Shown here: positions 12,639 through 25,290 of the stretch, piece by piece
How positions within the stretch are numbered: position 1 is the stretch's first letter
Layout: every line of letters starts with the position of its first letter
Translations under genes and position numbers: made by a program
Assembly (NCBI RefSeq): GCF_021155775.2
Contig: NC_060235.2
Location: 17,234,693 to 17,298,692, forward strand
DNA length: 64,000 nt
DNA from: Neodiprion pinetum
Taxonomy: Eukaryota > Arthropoda > Insecta > Hymenoptera > Diprionidae
Direction of reading: 5' to 3'
The notes under the pieces: generated by a model
Database searches by the model: none
Told to the model about the DNA's origin: nothing
What the model saw: only the letters and a program-made list of their open reading frames with translations

Positions 12639-12933
12639 ATGCTCGAGGACCAGCCGCTCGACCTGAGCGTCAGGGTTGGCGACTATCCGGAGTTCGAAAA
12701 CGAGCAGGAGTCGGCCGACCTATTCGAACCGGAAGTCAAAGACGTCGACGAACCGGCCGCCCTTAGACTTCAGGGCAATGTCGCCGAGTATTCGTCTCAG
12801 GGCGAAAGGACCTGCTCCGAGGACTCGGATGATTCCTGCTCGGACAATAACCAGAAGAACTCTACCGGCACCAGGTCGAGGTCCAGGCCTCCCGGCACGA
12901 AACCCTACAAGAAGAACCTCATGAGGCGATACC
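12639..12933 (+). CDS. Eip74EF: E74 ETS transcription factor, first coding exon seen
   Basis: This exon encodes the N-terminus of one E74 isoform, beginning MLEDQPLDLSVRVG and ending MRRY plus one base (phase 1), followed by a strong donor GTGAGT at 12,934. The start was chosen because it is the first in-frame ATG and has a purine at -3; the frame is open upstream to 12,480 but without an ATG. The piece is acidic and serine-rich (DSDDSCSDNNQKNS) and then basic (RSRSRPPGTKPYKKN). PLDLS at residues 6-10 fits the PxDLS motif that binds the corepressor CtBP. E74 is an early ecdysone-response gene in Drosophila, with A and B isoforms that differ at the N-terminus and share the ETS end. Which isoform this exon matches is not certain; a further alternative first exon may lie outside the window. 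Confidence 0.85.
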
Positions 12934-13029
12934 GTGAGTCACGATCTTTCGCATTGATTTCACTCCCCCAAAAATTATAATTAAAATAAAGATAAAGAGA
13001 AAAACGAATGCACGGCGTTAACGTTTTTC

Positions 13030-13037
13030 TTTTTCTC

Positions 13038-13069
<32 letters not shown>

Positions 13070-13088
13070 TATCTTTCTTTATCTTTTA
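13030..13088. repeat. (TTCT)n microsatellite
   Basis: A run of CTTT/TTCT units with slight interruption by ATCTTTCTTT, inside E74 intron 1 shortly after the first donor site. Confidence 0.9.
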
Positions 13089-14380
13089 CCATATCTCATC
13101 GCGGAATGCGAAGAAAGGTGGTAATTATTCGTCGGTATTGTCGTTTTGCGAACAAAAATTTAACCGTTCGTCGTCATTGAGAGGAAAGGATGGAATTTAA
13201 TTGCTTGATTCGTTTGCGTATGTATGAAACGCAAGCATGTAAGGAGGGTGTAGGAGGGACGTGTCGTCAGTTCGTGAATTTGTCGTATCAAAAATTGAAG
13301 AGAGTAACCGAAACCGATCATATTGAAAAACTTTCTTTAGCTTTCTTCAGGTTGGCTTCGGCGAGGTAGTTTTGTGTAGGAAAAGAAATAGGTAGGGGGA
13401 GGATCGAGAGTCGGGTCTAATTTGGATAAGATAAAACGTGACACGCGTTTTTTAATCTTTCTCTACCCCCCCACCGTTTTTAGCCGCCCCCCATTCACAC
13501 CCTCTGCTGCGTGTACAATAGGAGATGATGATTATTATACGAAGCAAGGAGGAAGAAACGAAGAAAAAGAATGAAGCGCAATCACGTTCACAACATGATT
13601 ATTATTGTTGTTATTATTATCATTATTATCAATATTATTATTAGTATTAATATATAACATCGTGAGATCACGAAACTGTGCCGAAATTGTTTAGCGGGGA
13701 GATTTAGACGCTTTGTGTGTGTATAAATAATGATTCCTACGCTTTTCGCATTGTCGCTACAAACACCGTTGTGTAATATAATACGTATTATAATGTACGT
13801 ACAATAGTACGCGAATGGAAGCGAGGGCTCGGGGATTGATTAGTTTTTTTTTTATTTTTCTCATCGTAATCTCGTACAACCTTTCACAACATAAAGATGA
13901 CATACCTATACGTAACATAATAATGTACATGCATACCGCAGCAACAGTTTGACGTTTATAATGTAAGGTTTACAGAAAATATAAATTGATACTCACGCGT
14001 GTTACGTACGTACGTATGTATGTATGTATGATGTATGTATGCACGAATGCCGCAGCCATTGGGCTGAACGAGTAAGAGCGTCGAGTTAAAGCGGGCAGAA
14101 AGCGAGGATGTAATTTCGGAGATAAAAATATTACGCAAGGCACCTTGCGAAGGTCGAGAGACCCAATACCAGTACCAGCAATACGCTGTGTACGCGGGGA
14201 GAGAGAAAGAGAGAAAGAAAGAAAGAAAGAAAGAAAGAGAGGGAGGGAGGATCGTACATGTTACGATACCTATTAATACATACGTACATATACATGTGTA
14301 TATGTATGTACATGGGCATATATACACGAGGAAAAGACGAGTCGAAATGATCCGTGAAGGTAGAAAAATGACGGAAAAAC

Positions 14381-14382
<2 letters not shown>

Positions 14383-14423
<41 letters not shown>

Positions 14424-14475
14424 TGTTCCACCGAACCGATTAGATCAAGGATTCTCTCTCTCTCTCTCTCTCTCA
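14383..14475. repeat. facing (GA)n and (CT)n tracts
   Basis: A GA tract (about 14,383-14,420) is followed after roughly 30 bp by a CT tract (about 14,453-14,474). They are complementary and could fold into a hairpin in a transcript from either strand. Confidence 0.9.
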
Positions 14476-15177
14476 TTCTCCTTCTATCTATCCATCTCTA
14501 TCATCTTTGTCATATTCTATTTTCCATTATATACAGTATATGTAATGTATAAAATACACGTTCGTTGTTTTTTTATTCGCTCGTTGCGTACAATCTGTAT
14601 TTTATCTTGTTTGTCGCGGATCGTCGCCGCGTTCACTTCTCGTCAAGTCCTTCATTTGCTATCTCTGTCTCTCTCGTCTCTCTCTCTCTATCTTCCTCCC
14701 TTCTCCCATTCCTCCCTCCCTCATCGTTATTTCTCTTTCTCTGGAAATCGAATATCACACATATCGTATTATACATAGAGACACGCACGGCACCCGCATT
14801 TATATTCAGCTGATAAATCTTGCGACATTGCAGGGTTTGACCTGCCTCAACCCCGCTAAAATTAAAAATCTTTTTTCGTCTTCGACATCTATCTCGAAGC
14901 TCCCTGTTGCCGGTCGGCCACTGCTAAACGCCACGTATCATATGCGTGTATAAAGAGTTCGACGTCTAGCGAAAGATTGATTGATTGATGTAGTTTATTT
15001 AGCTTCAGTAGCTACATTGTAGGTTACAACTCTGAAGTATAATTTATATTAAGGTTCTTAATCTATAACGTTTTTTTTCACTATTATTTATTTACTACTA
15101 TCCTGACTCTCTCTCTCTCTCTCTCTCTCTCGCTACTTTTGATGTACGGCACTAATGCTCTTCTAAACCTTTGTAGT

Positions 15178-15300
15178 ATTCCAGGGTGGCCACCCGTCTG
15201 GAAAACCGGGAAAACCGGGAAATGTCAGGGAATATCGTATGTCAGGGAAATGTCAGGGAATTTTTTGGTTGGTCAGGGACTTTTTTTCTTCGCTCCGCAC
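15178..15300. mobile_element. fragment of a dispersed GGGTGGCCACC-type repeat
   Basis: The sequence CCAGGGTGGCCACCCGTCTG followed by repeated GGGAAA and GTCAGGGAA units looks like the terminal part of a short dispersed repeat that I recall from many arthropod genomes. No matching second end was found nearby, so this is a partial copy. Family assignment is from memory. Confidence 0.4.
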
Positions 15301-15631
15301 TTATTCCTGAATACTCTACCAGTCTCTCTTCGACGTTTAAGCCTTTCGATTTTTTTTTTATACCCCTTTCCTTTTCGTATTATTCTTCCGCTACGCGTGG
15401 ACCTCCCAAGAAGAACGACAATGAGAATACAAAAAAGAAACGGAAATAGTGCGACGGTCAGTTGACGGAGAAAGGGGGTGAAAGTGCGGGCGGGACGAGC
15501 GAGGGACAAAACCCGGAAAACCGTGGGTCGTCGGCCACTTTTCACTTTTCCTAATTCCCGTCGAAAGCGGAATGGCCAATTTCGGGGTGAGAAGTCAAGG
15601 CTGCGGCAACCAGACCTGCTGTGTATATGTA

Positions 15632-15632
<1 letters not shown>

Positions 15633-15710
<78 letters not shown>
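15633..15710. repeat. (AC)n microsatellite, 78 bp
   Basis: An uninterrupted CA dinucleotide run. The His-Thr and Cys-Val open frames reported across it on both strands are products of the repeat, not genes. Confidence 0.98.
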
Positions 15711-15711
<1 letters not shown>

Positions 15712-16909
15712 TTCACCCGCAAGAAAATTGGACGGACGAAACCATAGCTGTGTACCTACTTGACAATGCACACTATTGTGTGTGTGTGTGTTTGTCTCGT
15801 GTATGTCAGTTACATGCATGGTTGGGAGTTCACACATTTTAGCGCAACAGTGCGAGAAAGAAGCGCTTTACGGATTGAGAGAAAGAAAGAGGGTGGAGAA
15901 AGTTTCGAGCGAATTTTAATCTTTCGAGGAGGTTACGGGAATAGAAAATTCGTAAAATTTTTCACCTAGCCATTTTCCTATTCAGTCACACCGTAAACTA
16001 TTTATACTGTGATACGCATACCTACTTATAATGTACACGTGAAACGAATTTTTTTATTTTTTCTTTCTTCAAAGGTCTCTTCCCCCATAACGTGTATGAA
16101 TGTGTATATATATATATGTGTGTGTAGGTATCGATGTATATGTAAAAGCATATGAGATTAAACCTTTAATATGGGTAGAAGCGAAATTAATTTTTTTTGG
16201 CAGTAAAAATTGTTGTTTCTCCACTTTACGGGATCCAATCAACTTGTACTTCATTTTACCCATCTTCGTACGTCGATTATGTGATTATTATATCTTATGA
16301 AATTCTCGCTTCTTTTACACCGAAGTTCCGTTACAGGGTATGAAAATTAAAATTTCTTCGAAAAACTACTTTGCAATTAGTTTTTGAAAATATTAATTTT
16401 TTTTTTTTGTTTTTTTTTTTCAATTTTGCTACGACGCGTTTGATACTCAAAAATTTTAAGAACCTTGTGTACTTTTTTTTCCATTCATCGTAATTTTTAA
16501 TTCACGTTACTCTTTCATTCGTTCGGTTTTAAAATTTTTTATTCTTATAATAAAAAATTAAATCACCGCCGCAAGATTAAATTATACACTTACGTAACGT
16601 CAAGGGAAAGATGAAATTGGACGATGATTTCAGTACCGGAAATCGCTGCAGTTGGTGGGACGCAGTTGAAAGTTCTTGGTCGTTACCTCGTGTGTTGATA
16701 ATACTTGTGCATGCAGGTGAAGGTGTGTGCATATATATACGATACAAGCTTAATGCAACTCTGAATATATAATGCGCGTCTGTATGGTTTTATATATATA
16801 TATATATATATATGCGTATATACATATGTATCTATTTATTTGTATATGGAAGGAAAAAGGGGAAACCGAGCTGGAAGTCAGACGGTAGCCGCCTGTCGTA
16901 AATGAGCCA

Positions 16910-16941
<32 letters not shown>

Positions 16942-19551
16942 ATGAAAGGGTTGGGCGTAGATGCATAGAAAATTGGGCGGCATAGATCGCGTCTCTCGGT
17001 CCGTCTGCGCGGAGGGACCCAAAACGGTACCTTGACCTTTTTTTCCCTTTCCCGTTCGGTTTTTTTTTTTTTTTTTTTTTTTTTTTTGTTTTAATCATTT
17101 TTATTTATTTTTTCCCTCTCACCAGAAAAGATCAAGAGAAAACTGTACATATCTGTATACATTATATACCTATATATTACACATTGCAAGTTGAGCTTTT
17201 CGATTGTATCTTTGCGTATATATTACGTTCACGTACACAGGTAATCTTATGTACATTATTTATTTAATTATTCATCCGAGTCTGTCGTTTCCTTTTTCTT
17301 CTTCATTCTTTTTTCTTAATAGACTTGTAGTATTCGATTTCCTCACCTTGTCTTTTCTTTTCTTTCACTCCGTACTTTCTTCGCGCTCTTTAATTCATCT
17401 CTGTTTGTTATTTACGCCGTCGTCCGCGATGTTCGTCAAAGACCGTTTACCTCTTTGGCAATGCGAAGAAGGCGGCGGCGGCGGCACGCGTTGTTATTTT
17501 ACGATTGTCTGGTCTCATTTTCGACTCCCCTCGTTCTCTTTGTCACCTTTTCTCGATATCGTTATCACCGCATTGCACCGCCGTCTCGGAAAACACTTGT
17601 GTAAATTTTTTTTGCCAATATTTTTACCCACCTTGCGCACGTGGTGAAAAACTTTTCGATCACACTCGAGTCGACCCCGTTTGCCAAAGCAATATACCTG
17701 TGTGTAATTATAGGAAAAGCGAATCGAGGAAGAGTAATGCTAGAGGTGAAGAAACGTTGAAAATATAATTAACTTACAATTGTCTGCAGTTTAAAGTCAA
17801 AATAATGCCTACGATGTACGTATGTACATACGTATGCACGGAGAGACTCTCTAAAGTGTTCATCGCCAGCTCAGACATTCACACGTCGCGCGGTTACCGG
17901 TTAACTTTTACTTTTTATTTACATAATTATACACACACGCTTATAATACCAACAACCTGTCCTTTTTGCCTATGTATTTACTTTGTTTGCATACGTGTAT
18001 ACGTTGCATGTACGTAGTATGCAGATACGATATGACATGTCGAGGTTTCGATTGTATTATATACATGTCGTTTTAACTCTGTCGCAGATGTACGATTTTT
18101 TTATTTATTTTTTTCTCTTACCACAATGTTTTGGCTCCTTTTCGCCGCAGTCTTACAAGTCCTGTATAATTACACCCGTCGTGGTGATTACGATAAGACA
18201 AAGTTTATTGAACGAATCGCGAAGGATGAGGAAAAGAAATACTCGTCGCGATAAACGGTCTTGTGATCGTCGTTGTTGTTGTTGTTGTTATATAATAATA
18301 TAGTGTTTGAATTAGACTCGCAGCAACGAGGAAGGATTTGACGAGAATAATAACAACGATAAACTTATTTCTTCGTTTTTAAACCGTAGGTATGTGGAAT
18401 CTATGCACTTCCGAGTATCCGCATAGGTATATTATAATATGGCCATAAACCAAAGTTCCTTCTCCCCTGTTTTCCCATCTTTTCCAACCAACCACGTCGA
18501 CGTCTAAGAGACTTATTTAAATAACTAATGATTCGGAGAATGATCGCGGCGTTTTACCTCATTACGATTCAGGATATTATCCCGGCGCGGAAGGAAGGAC
18601 TCGCTTCCTGTCCCTCCCTCCTCTTTACGATTCTCTCTCACCGTCCGTCGTGTATACAGTCGTATATGCATACGCATTCATGTATACATATACGTATACA
18701 CACATCCTCGCATCCTTTGACGACAAGTATGAATTCCTTGTTCGTCCGCTTCGATTTTCGCGAATCTTACTCATTTTCTTTTTACCCTCTTCTTCGCTTC
18801 TTCAATTATTATCGATACGTTTATACTTATTCTCGCACTTTGATTGTAATTTCAATAACTGTACCGTAACGCAATTGCAGTAGTATCGTTTCAACAACGT
18901 ATATATACACACACATACGTACATGCAGTTTAATTTGCCTCACAATCAGAGGGAAAAATCTAGGGTAGCCCGTCCTTGTGCCTCGTTCGGTTTGTAGAGC
19001 ATTGGCACGGACGCGTTTATACATCGTGTGTACAACATCGCCAGGTCAGTCGATCTATGTACCTTGTACACACACGCACGCATCTATCCATACATATGGA
19101 TACTTATATGCTGTAACCCAGTGAATCGTTTATCAACGAATGACAACAAAAAAAAAATCTTTTTCAATAATTTGGCAAAGAGCAAGAGAGGATAAAATTC
19201 TTTAATGCAGCAGCAGCAGCAGCGACGTGTTGCGTGTGAGGTCGTAATACACGTTTATAAAATACCTATCCACCTACCTCCCTCTATATTTCGTCTCGTC
19301 GCGTCGCTTCTCTCGTCGTGCAGTGAGGAGGAAGACCCGGACGCGCTCGATGCGCGAGCCCTGACCTACATTGTCGGCAAGCCGTACGTACGTGGTGGAT
19401 AACATACGGGTGTGTATATAACGCATGGAGACACGGTCATCAATCTACCTACCCTATGGCCAATGACTGGTGTCGCCATTCGTTTACACGCTGTTATCAC
19501 TCGGTGGTATATACATAGGTGTAGGTATATTACGCGTGTGTATATATACAA

Positions 19552-20250
19552 TTTAGGGTGGGCCAAAAAAATCGACTATTTTTTTTTTTTCTTTTTTTTC
19601 ACTTCATACTCCGAAAACTTGGTTGGTAGAGAACCTCAAGAACATTCTCTCCGAGTATGAGCTCTTAATTTTAATAGGAAGGTCCTCCGCTTCGCAGTTT
19701 TCTATTTTTTTCTTACGGCGAGGAAGAAAAATACACATCTCGGTATCTACTATTTATAAAAAAAAAAAATCGTCTCGTATTTTCGTGGGAAATTGAATCC
19801 TCTGCAAAAAAGGTCTCTTACAATTTTTCTGTATACCTCACTGTTCAGAAGTTATTGAAGGCTAAAGTTTGATCATTTTGAGGTAGATGTCTTTTTTTTT
19901 TTATGAATTTTATAACTCTTCAACAAAAAGTCATTATAATACGCGCAACTCATGGTTGTGTCGGAAATTTACTGCTGTACAATAATGGTCTGTCATGATT
20001 AGTCGATTAAATTAACCGTTCAGAAGATATTCACCGTCAAACTTAAATGCACACTATTTTTAACAGTTTTTTGTTAATCGTTCAAACAATACCAATTTAA
20101 TTCATGAGTTTCGGGGAAATTTATACAAATTTTAAGCTGTTCTTAAAGGAACGATATAATTAGATGAAATCGAATATCTGTGTGTATATTATTACGGTAT
20201 TTTTATGATTTTCATCCCTTACGGGGGTAAAAAGACGCGACGGTACCTGA
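19552..20250. mobile_element. probable dispersed repeat starting AGGGTGGGCCAAAA
   Basis: The block begins AGGGTGGGCCAAAAAAATCG and then runs through T-rich and A-rich stretches with recurring phrases such as GTTCAGAAGTTATTGAAGG and CCGTTCAGAAGATATTCACC. The opening resembles the terminus of dispersed insect repeats I have seen, but no clear inverted partner is present and the right boundary is a guess. It lies in E74 intron 1. Confidence 0.35.
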
Positions 20251-20262
20251 AAAACTAGATAC

Positions 20263-20293
<31 letters not shown>

Positions 20294-20606
20294 GATAAAA
20301 CGGGATAAAAGAGAAAAAAAATCAAACAAAAAAAAGCAATCCCCATGATGATCCATCTGCGGGGCGGAGGGGGGGTTGCCAGGTTGGAATCCGAAGCATC
20401 TCTCTCGCTCTTCGTTGTAATATAATATAATGCCCCAGGGCCCCCCCCCCCCCTTTTTTTTTTGCTCCTAATCTTACATTATTATACCTGCTGCAGCGAT
20501 CCTTTCGTTGGTTTTTCTCCTTCTCGCATACCGTTTGAAAAAAGATTTCCATCAATCCATCCACTCACGCACACACACGTAAATATAACGGGGTCAGGAT
20601 GCGTTT

Positions 20607-20620
20607 TATATATATATATT

Positions 20621-20676
<56 letters not shown>
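20607..20676. repeat. (TA)n followed by (GA)n
   Basis: A compound TA/GA microsatellite. It lies about 150 bp downstream of a poly-C/poly-T stretch at 20,441-20,463. Confidence 0.95.
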
Positions 20677-20678
<2 letters not shown>

Positions 20679-23600
20679 TATTCCCTCTTCAGACCACCTT
20701 GCTGACGCTGTTCGACCAGGATAACCAGCTCCTAGGGATTCCAACTATGTTGCTGATGTGCTCGGTATAAGGGATGCCGAGGGGGCGAAAAAAGGCATAA
20801 CGGTACCACAGCTCCGACCCTCGGGATAATTTTTTTTGCCCTTGACGTTCGCCTTATTCGTAGGATGATGACGATGCCGATGCAGTGCAGGGGGTCCGTC
20901 CGATAGATCTTCTTCTATCCTTGACGATACGCCAAAAGGGTTGAACGCTCTCTGTCGTCACCAGAAATTGGAAACAGCGGTTTTCATAATCGATCCTACA
21001 CTCGATAAGAGTTTTCGGTTTTCTCTTCGCCGTTACGGTCATACCGTTTTGTGAAGGTTGAAAAATGATTTCATTATTATTGTTGTAACCGAACACAATA
21101 CGGTTTGATTGTAATTTATGCTACGTGAATAAAGTCCTGTATTAAACGACGACAAAGAAATATCCCATTTGTGAATGCTCTGAATGCCGATTGTCGTAGA
21201 AAGATGCCTGGAGCCCCTCCCGATAACTGCTCATCTTACTTCTGTTGCGAGAAAGGATTTTTGACGCGTTACAGAATGTATTTTGCCACTTGAAGAAAAA
21301 TAAAAAAAACAAAGAAATTGGTGCAATGTATTATTTGTTAGCGGTAATCACTGGGCGAGCCTCATGATTTTGTAAATTTGACTAATCTTTTAATTTCTCT
21401 AAAATTGTATGAAGCGATTCACTTGAATCTACCAGACGTTATTCAATATTTTCATGATACATACCACGAAAAAAGTATTATTTCATTGAATTGACTAAAT
21501 TAAAATCAAGATTTCGTATTTATAAGTATATTTTTAATTATTTTTATTCATTTTGGTATTTACAACAAAACATCGCGTTCCCGCTAGAAAATTTTCTACA
21601 AAATGCGTCTAAAAATTGATTTTTTCAAGAAAAGCAAAAACGTTTTCTTCAAGTGTACACGTAGTTACCTTTACTGTAGATAGTTTCTCCTCCGCGTAAA
21701 TTTCACCGCTATACTCAACACCTCTAATCGTTCATCGACGTTGTCGCAAAGACGAGCAACGACACGAATTCCTTGTCTATCATTTCCTTATCAATTTTTT
21801 TCCCAAAATTTTCTCCCACTCTTTGAATATCGGTTAGCGATGAGTTATTATTTCAACCCGAAATTTTCAAACGTTCGAATTACGATCGCGCTTTACTTGC
21901 AAGCGTGCAGGATGGCGTACAGTGAACGTTTTTCACCCGAAACTGATATTTCCGTTTTAAACCTACTACCTAGCTGCCTTTGTAACTGTGCATATGCTCT
22001 TTGAAGCGCATGTGTGATCGGTATATAATATTTTACAATATGTAGGCACTGCCGTTTCTCCTCACCCGATGATTTCCATTGAAAACGATGCTTACGATAT
22101 TTTCTGGGTCAGGGCTGCAACGGTGCCGCAAACTTGTCCGCCCTCCTTTTCATCCCTGCACTTTTCTTTTCCTTTCTTCGTCTTCTTCTTTTTCTTTTTT
22201 CTTTTTTTTTTCCCCCTTTTTTTCTTCCTTTTTCTCTTCATTCCCATTATTCTCATTCTCATTCTTGTACGTTCTATTTTCTATTGAAACGCCGCTAACA
22301 CACGTATCCTAGCCTCCTCCGACGTTTCTTCTTTTACAATAACAATAATAACATCCATGAATATATTAGATTTCGACAATATTTTATTGCATACTAACAA
22401 CCGCTCGACACAAACATCTTTACGCGAAACTCTAACGCGCTGATGGATGTTTGGCTCAACGCAAGCGTGTGTGTGTGTGGAGGTTGGGTAGTGAGAGTGT
22501 GTAGGAGACGTATCACTCTCGATTTCGAAGCGCAAAAGTGGGTCATACGACGCCGCTTCGCGCCTGCACTCCACGTATGCGTTCTACACGACGTATTCTT
22601 TGCTGTCGGTGTGTTTGAACGACTCCCTTCCCTTCCTCTTCATCCTCCTCCACCTCCTCTTCTTGTTACTCTCATTCTTCTCATTCCTCCTACCGTCAAC
22701 ATTTTTTGCCAGAAATTAAAAGTATATACGGATTGTTTTTCGTATAATTACAATACGCGGGGTGAACGTGGAGAGATGTTGAGGATATAATTCGTCTATA
22801 ATCAATTGCAAGTGTGCGTTTTTTTTTCTATTCGGTTATTTATATCCTTTTATATGTTAATTTCATCGATAACAATAATTTCGCCGATATACGATGTACA
22901 CCGAGCACAATCGATTATATGCCAATTTTGCGATTTTTCACAACTCGGGAGGTTGTTGTGAATTCCGGTCCGCATTGTCATCGTAAAATAAATGCTCGTT
23001 CATCCTTGTGTTGCCGTCGCTGACCAACCGACAACGCGACGTTATGCGTCACATAGAAAGAGAGAGCGCACTCCGTGCCTGTCCAAGACTAAAGTAATTA
23101 TGCAATCGAATTTTATTATACACGCCCAGGTCGTATGTTCTCACTTTGTGTGCCGCTATTTGCTGCGAGCGTTGCGAGAAAGTCGAGTCGACCGAATCGC
23201 CGAAATGCCTGACCTTACTTCACACACCTCCGGTATTACGCATGTGCGATACATGCTCCATGTGTGCGCTTGTGTCGTATAATTATCCTACATGCGTGAA
23301 ACTTTTAGCAATATTGACGAAACACGCGCTATATGCGACATGAGAATAATTGTAATATGGAGAAATTTTTTGTAATTTTTATTTTTATTGTCAATAAGCG
23401 TTACTGCGATAGACGAAAGATTCAAAAAATTGTACTAGAATTTGAACATGTTTTATCGGTATTTACATTCTTCCCTACATTTTTGAAAGTATGCTTTTTT
23501 GTTTTTTATATTCTACTTGGAAACTATGGAACACGATAGTGTAGAAGAATAGGAGCGGTTCTTATCTTCTCTAATTTTACCTCAATTGGGTCTCGTCATG

Positions 23601-24498
23601 GCGTCTTTTAACAACTTCTTGCTCTCGAAATCGTCTGTAATGAGAATTGCGAGTTATAAGTATACGTATGTGTCGGTGGTATTATTATTGTATTCATACG
23701 TACGTGCATGTATAAAACAAAGACCATGTGTCGTTGCGTTTTACCTGTCGGTAATACACGTACCTACCATACCGTCTGTCCCTTCTTTATATAAATTACA
23801 CTGTGCATGATATAAAATGCTTTCCCGTTACTCTCATGCATTAAACACCATATAAACTAGAACGTCGATAGTTTCTCTTATAATCGGCAAGTTTTCTATT
23901 ATACCTAAATACATACGTACATATCCACCTACCCAGGCCTATTACTACTAGGTACATACGTACTTCGAAACGTGGCGTTAAAGATTTTCTAACGCTTTTC
24001 CATCCCCTCCCCATTCGAATCGTGCTTCTTTATCTTCAAAGAATTTACAGTTAATATTCATTAATGTCTTCACACTTCCGGCTAAATTTTTCCGTACGCT
24101 ACATTCTATGCACTCGGCGATGGCTCGAACGTCGGCTGCGTTAGCGCCAGACATATATATATATATATATATATAAGATATATAGTAAGCCGGAAGTGGG
24201 CAGGCATTCACCCTTTGAGTCATAGTGGTAGGTAATATTACCGTCTATTTTATATCCATATTTTGTATGCTTAGAGAACTTTGATAACATGTTTCTTTAC
24301 GATTTTTTTTTTGCTATTTCAGACAGTCTATATACCAATAGGGTTTCAATATTTGAGAGTAATTATTGCGATATAATGTAAATTATTGTTGTTGGGAATG
24401 AATTGATTGAGAAAACTCGTGAAAATTGAAGGAATAATTAATTTTCGAGAAATATACCCCTCTGCACTTGTTATACATGTTTTACAAATATTATAAGC

Positions 24499-24680
24499 TT
24501 TCGGGGTCGCTGATTACGAATCTAAAATCAGAATTTGAAAATTCGTAATAGCGAATCCAATCGAAATCGGAGCGATCACGAAAACCCTTGCGTAAAGTTT
24601 TTTGACCGTATTCGATGGAATTTGAAATCTTGATTTTTCAAAATCTGATCTCAGATTCGTAATAAGCAACCCCGAAAACG
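24499..24680. mobile_element. small hairpin MITE, family F
   Basis: The left end TTTCGGGGTCGCTGATTACG continues AATCTAAAATCAGAATTTG. The reverse complement of the right end reads TTTCGGGGTTGCTTATTACG then AATCTGAGATCAGATTTTG. Arms are about 45 bp with a few mismatches, and total length is about 182 bp. It is non-coding and sits in E74 intron 1. Confidence 0.8.
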
Positions 24681-25029
24681 ATAAAATTCTATCTTATTAT
24701 AAAAGTTGACTCGGCACAAAAATGTGCGACCGAAAGGGTTAACGAATATTACCGAACATGTGTTCGCGGTGTGAAAAGCGATTAAAAAAAAAAAAAACCA
24801 AAAAATCGAAAACCTGTAACAGCGGTTCAGTTTCAATTTCGAACCTCGATTGAAATCACATCTACGCGCAACAACGTACGAGTTGGAGGTTTATCGAAGA
24901 TTGAAATTTTTCCCGAGTATAGTCTGTAAAACACAGGAACGGCGTCCCCCTTGTAACAACTTTTCCGTCAATATAAATATGTAATTTATGCACAGGTACG
25001 TATCTTTTGTCTAGTCGGCGCTCGAAGCG

Positions 25030-25290
25030 GAAGTTCGTAAAAATACAGGGTGTATAAAAATTCGTCGGTTGACGGCGGGGTTCGCGGGGTTGGGGGTGGG
25101 GGGTGGAAGCGACGACGACTCGACTCGGCGTTTCGGTCGATGCGACTAGACGTGCCCTCCTTCACCTCGTCCTTTCTCCTGCGCGCGAGCCGGCGGCGTG
25201 ATTCAAGGTCGGCCAAGGTCAGCCCTTTCCTACCTACCCTTGGTTGCGTCGCGTTGCGTCGCGTTGCGTTGCTCGTTCGTTTGTTCGTTA
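25030..25290. promoter_or_regulatory. GC-rich intronic island with DR4 nuclear-receptor site
   Basis: A GC-rich island inside the AT-rich intron. It contains AGGTCG at 25,206-25,211 and AGGTCA at 25,216-25,221, in the same orientation with a 4-bp spacer (GCCA). This is a direct repeat of nuclear-receptor half-sites (DR4), a spacing that EcR/USP can bind. E74 is a direct ecdysone target in Drosophila, so an intronic hormone-response enhancer is plausible, but one near-consensus pair is weak evidence. Confidence 0.35.

Noticed and set aside
15273..15837. Several open frames of 60-149 codons across the AC repeat on both strands
   Set aside because: They consist largely of His-Thr or Cys-Val dipeptides from the (AC)n repeat.
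20854..21096. 80-codon minus-strand open frame, considered as a gene fragment
   Set aside because: No recognisable motif, no splice context and no repeat copy in the window.
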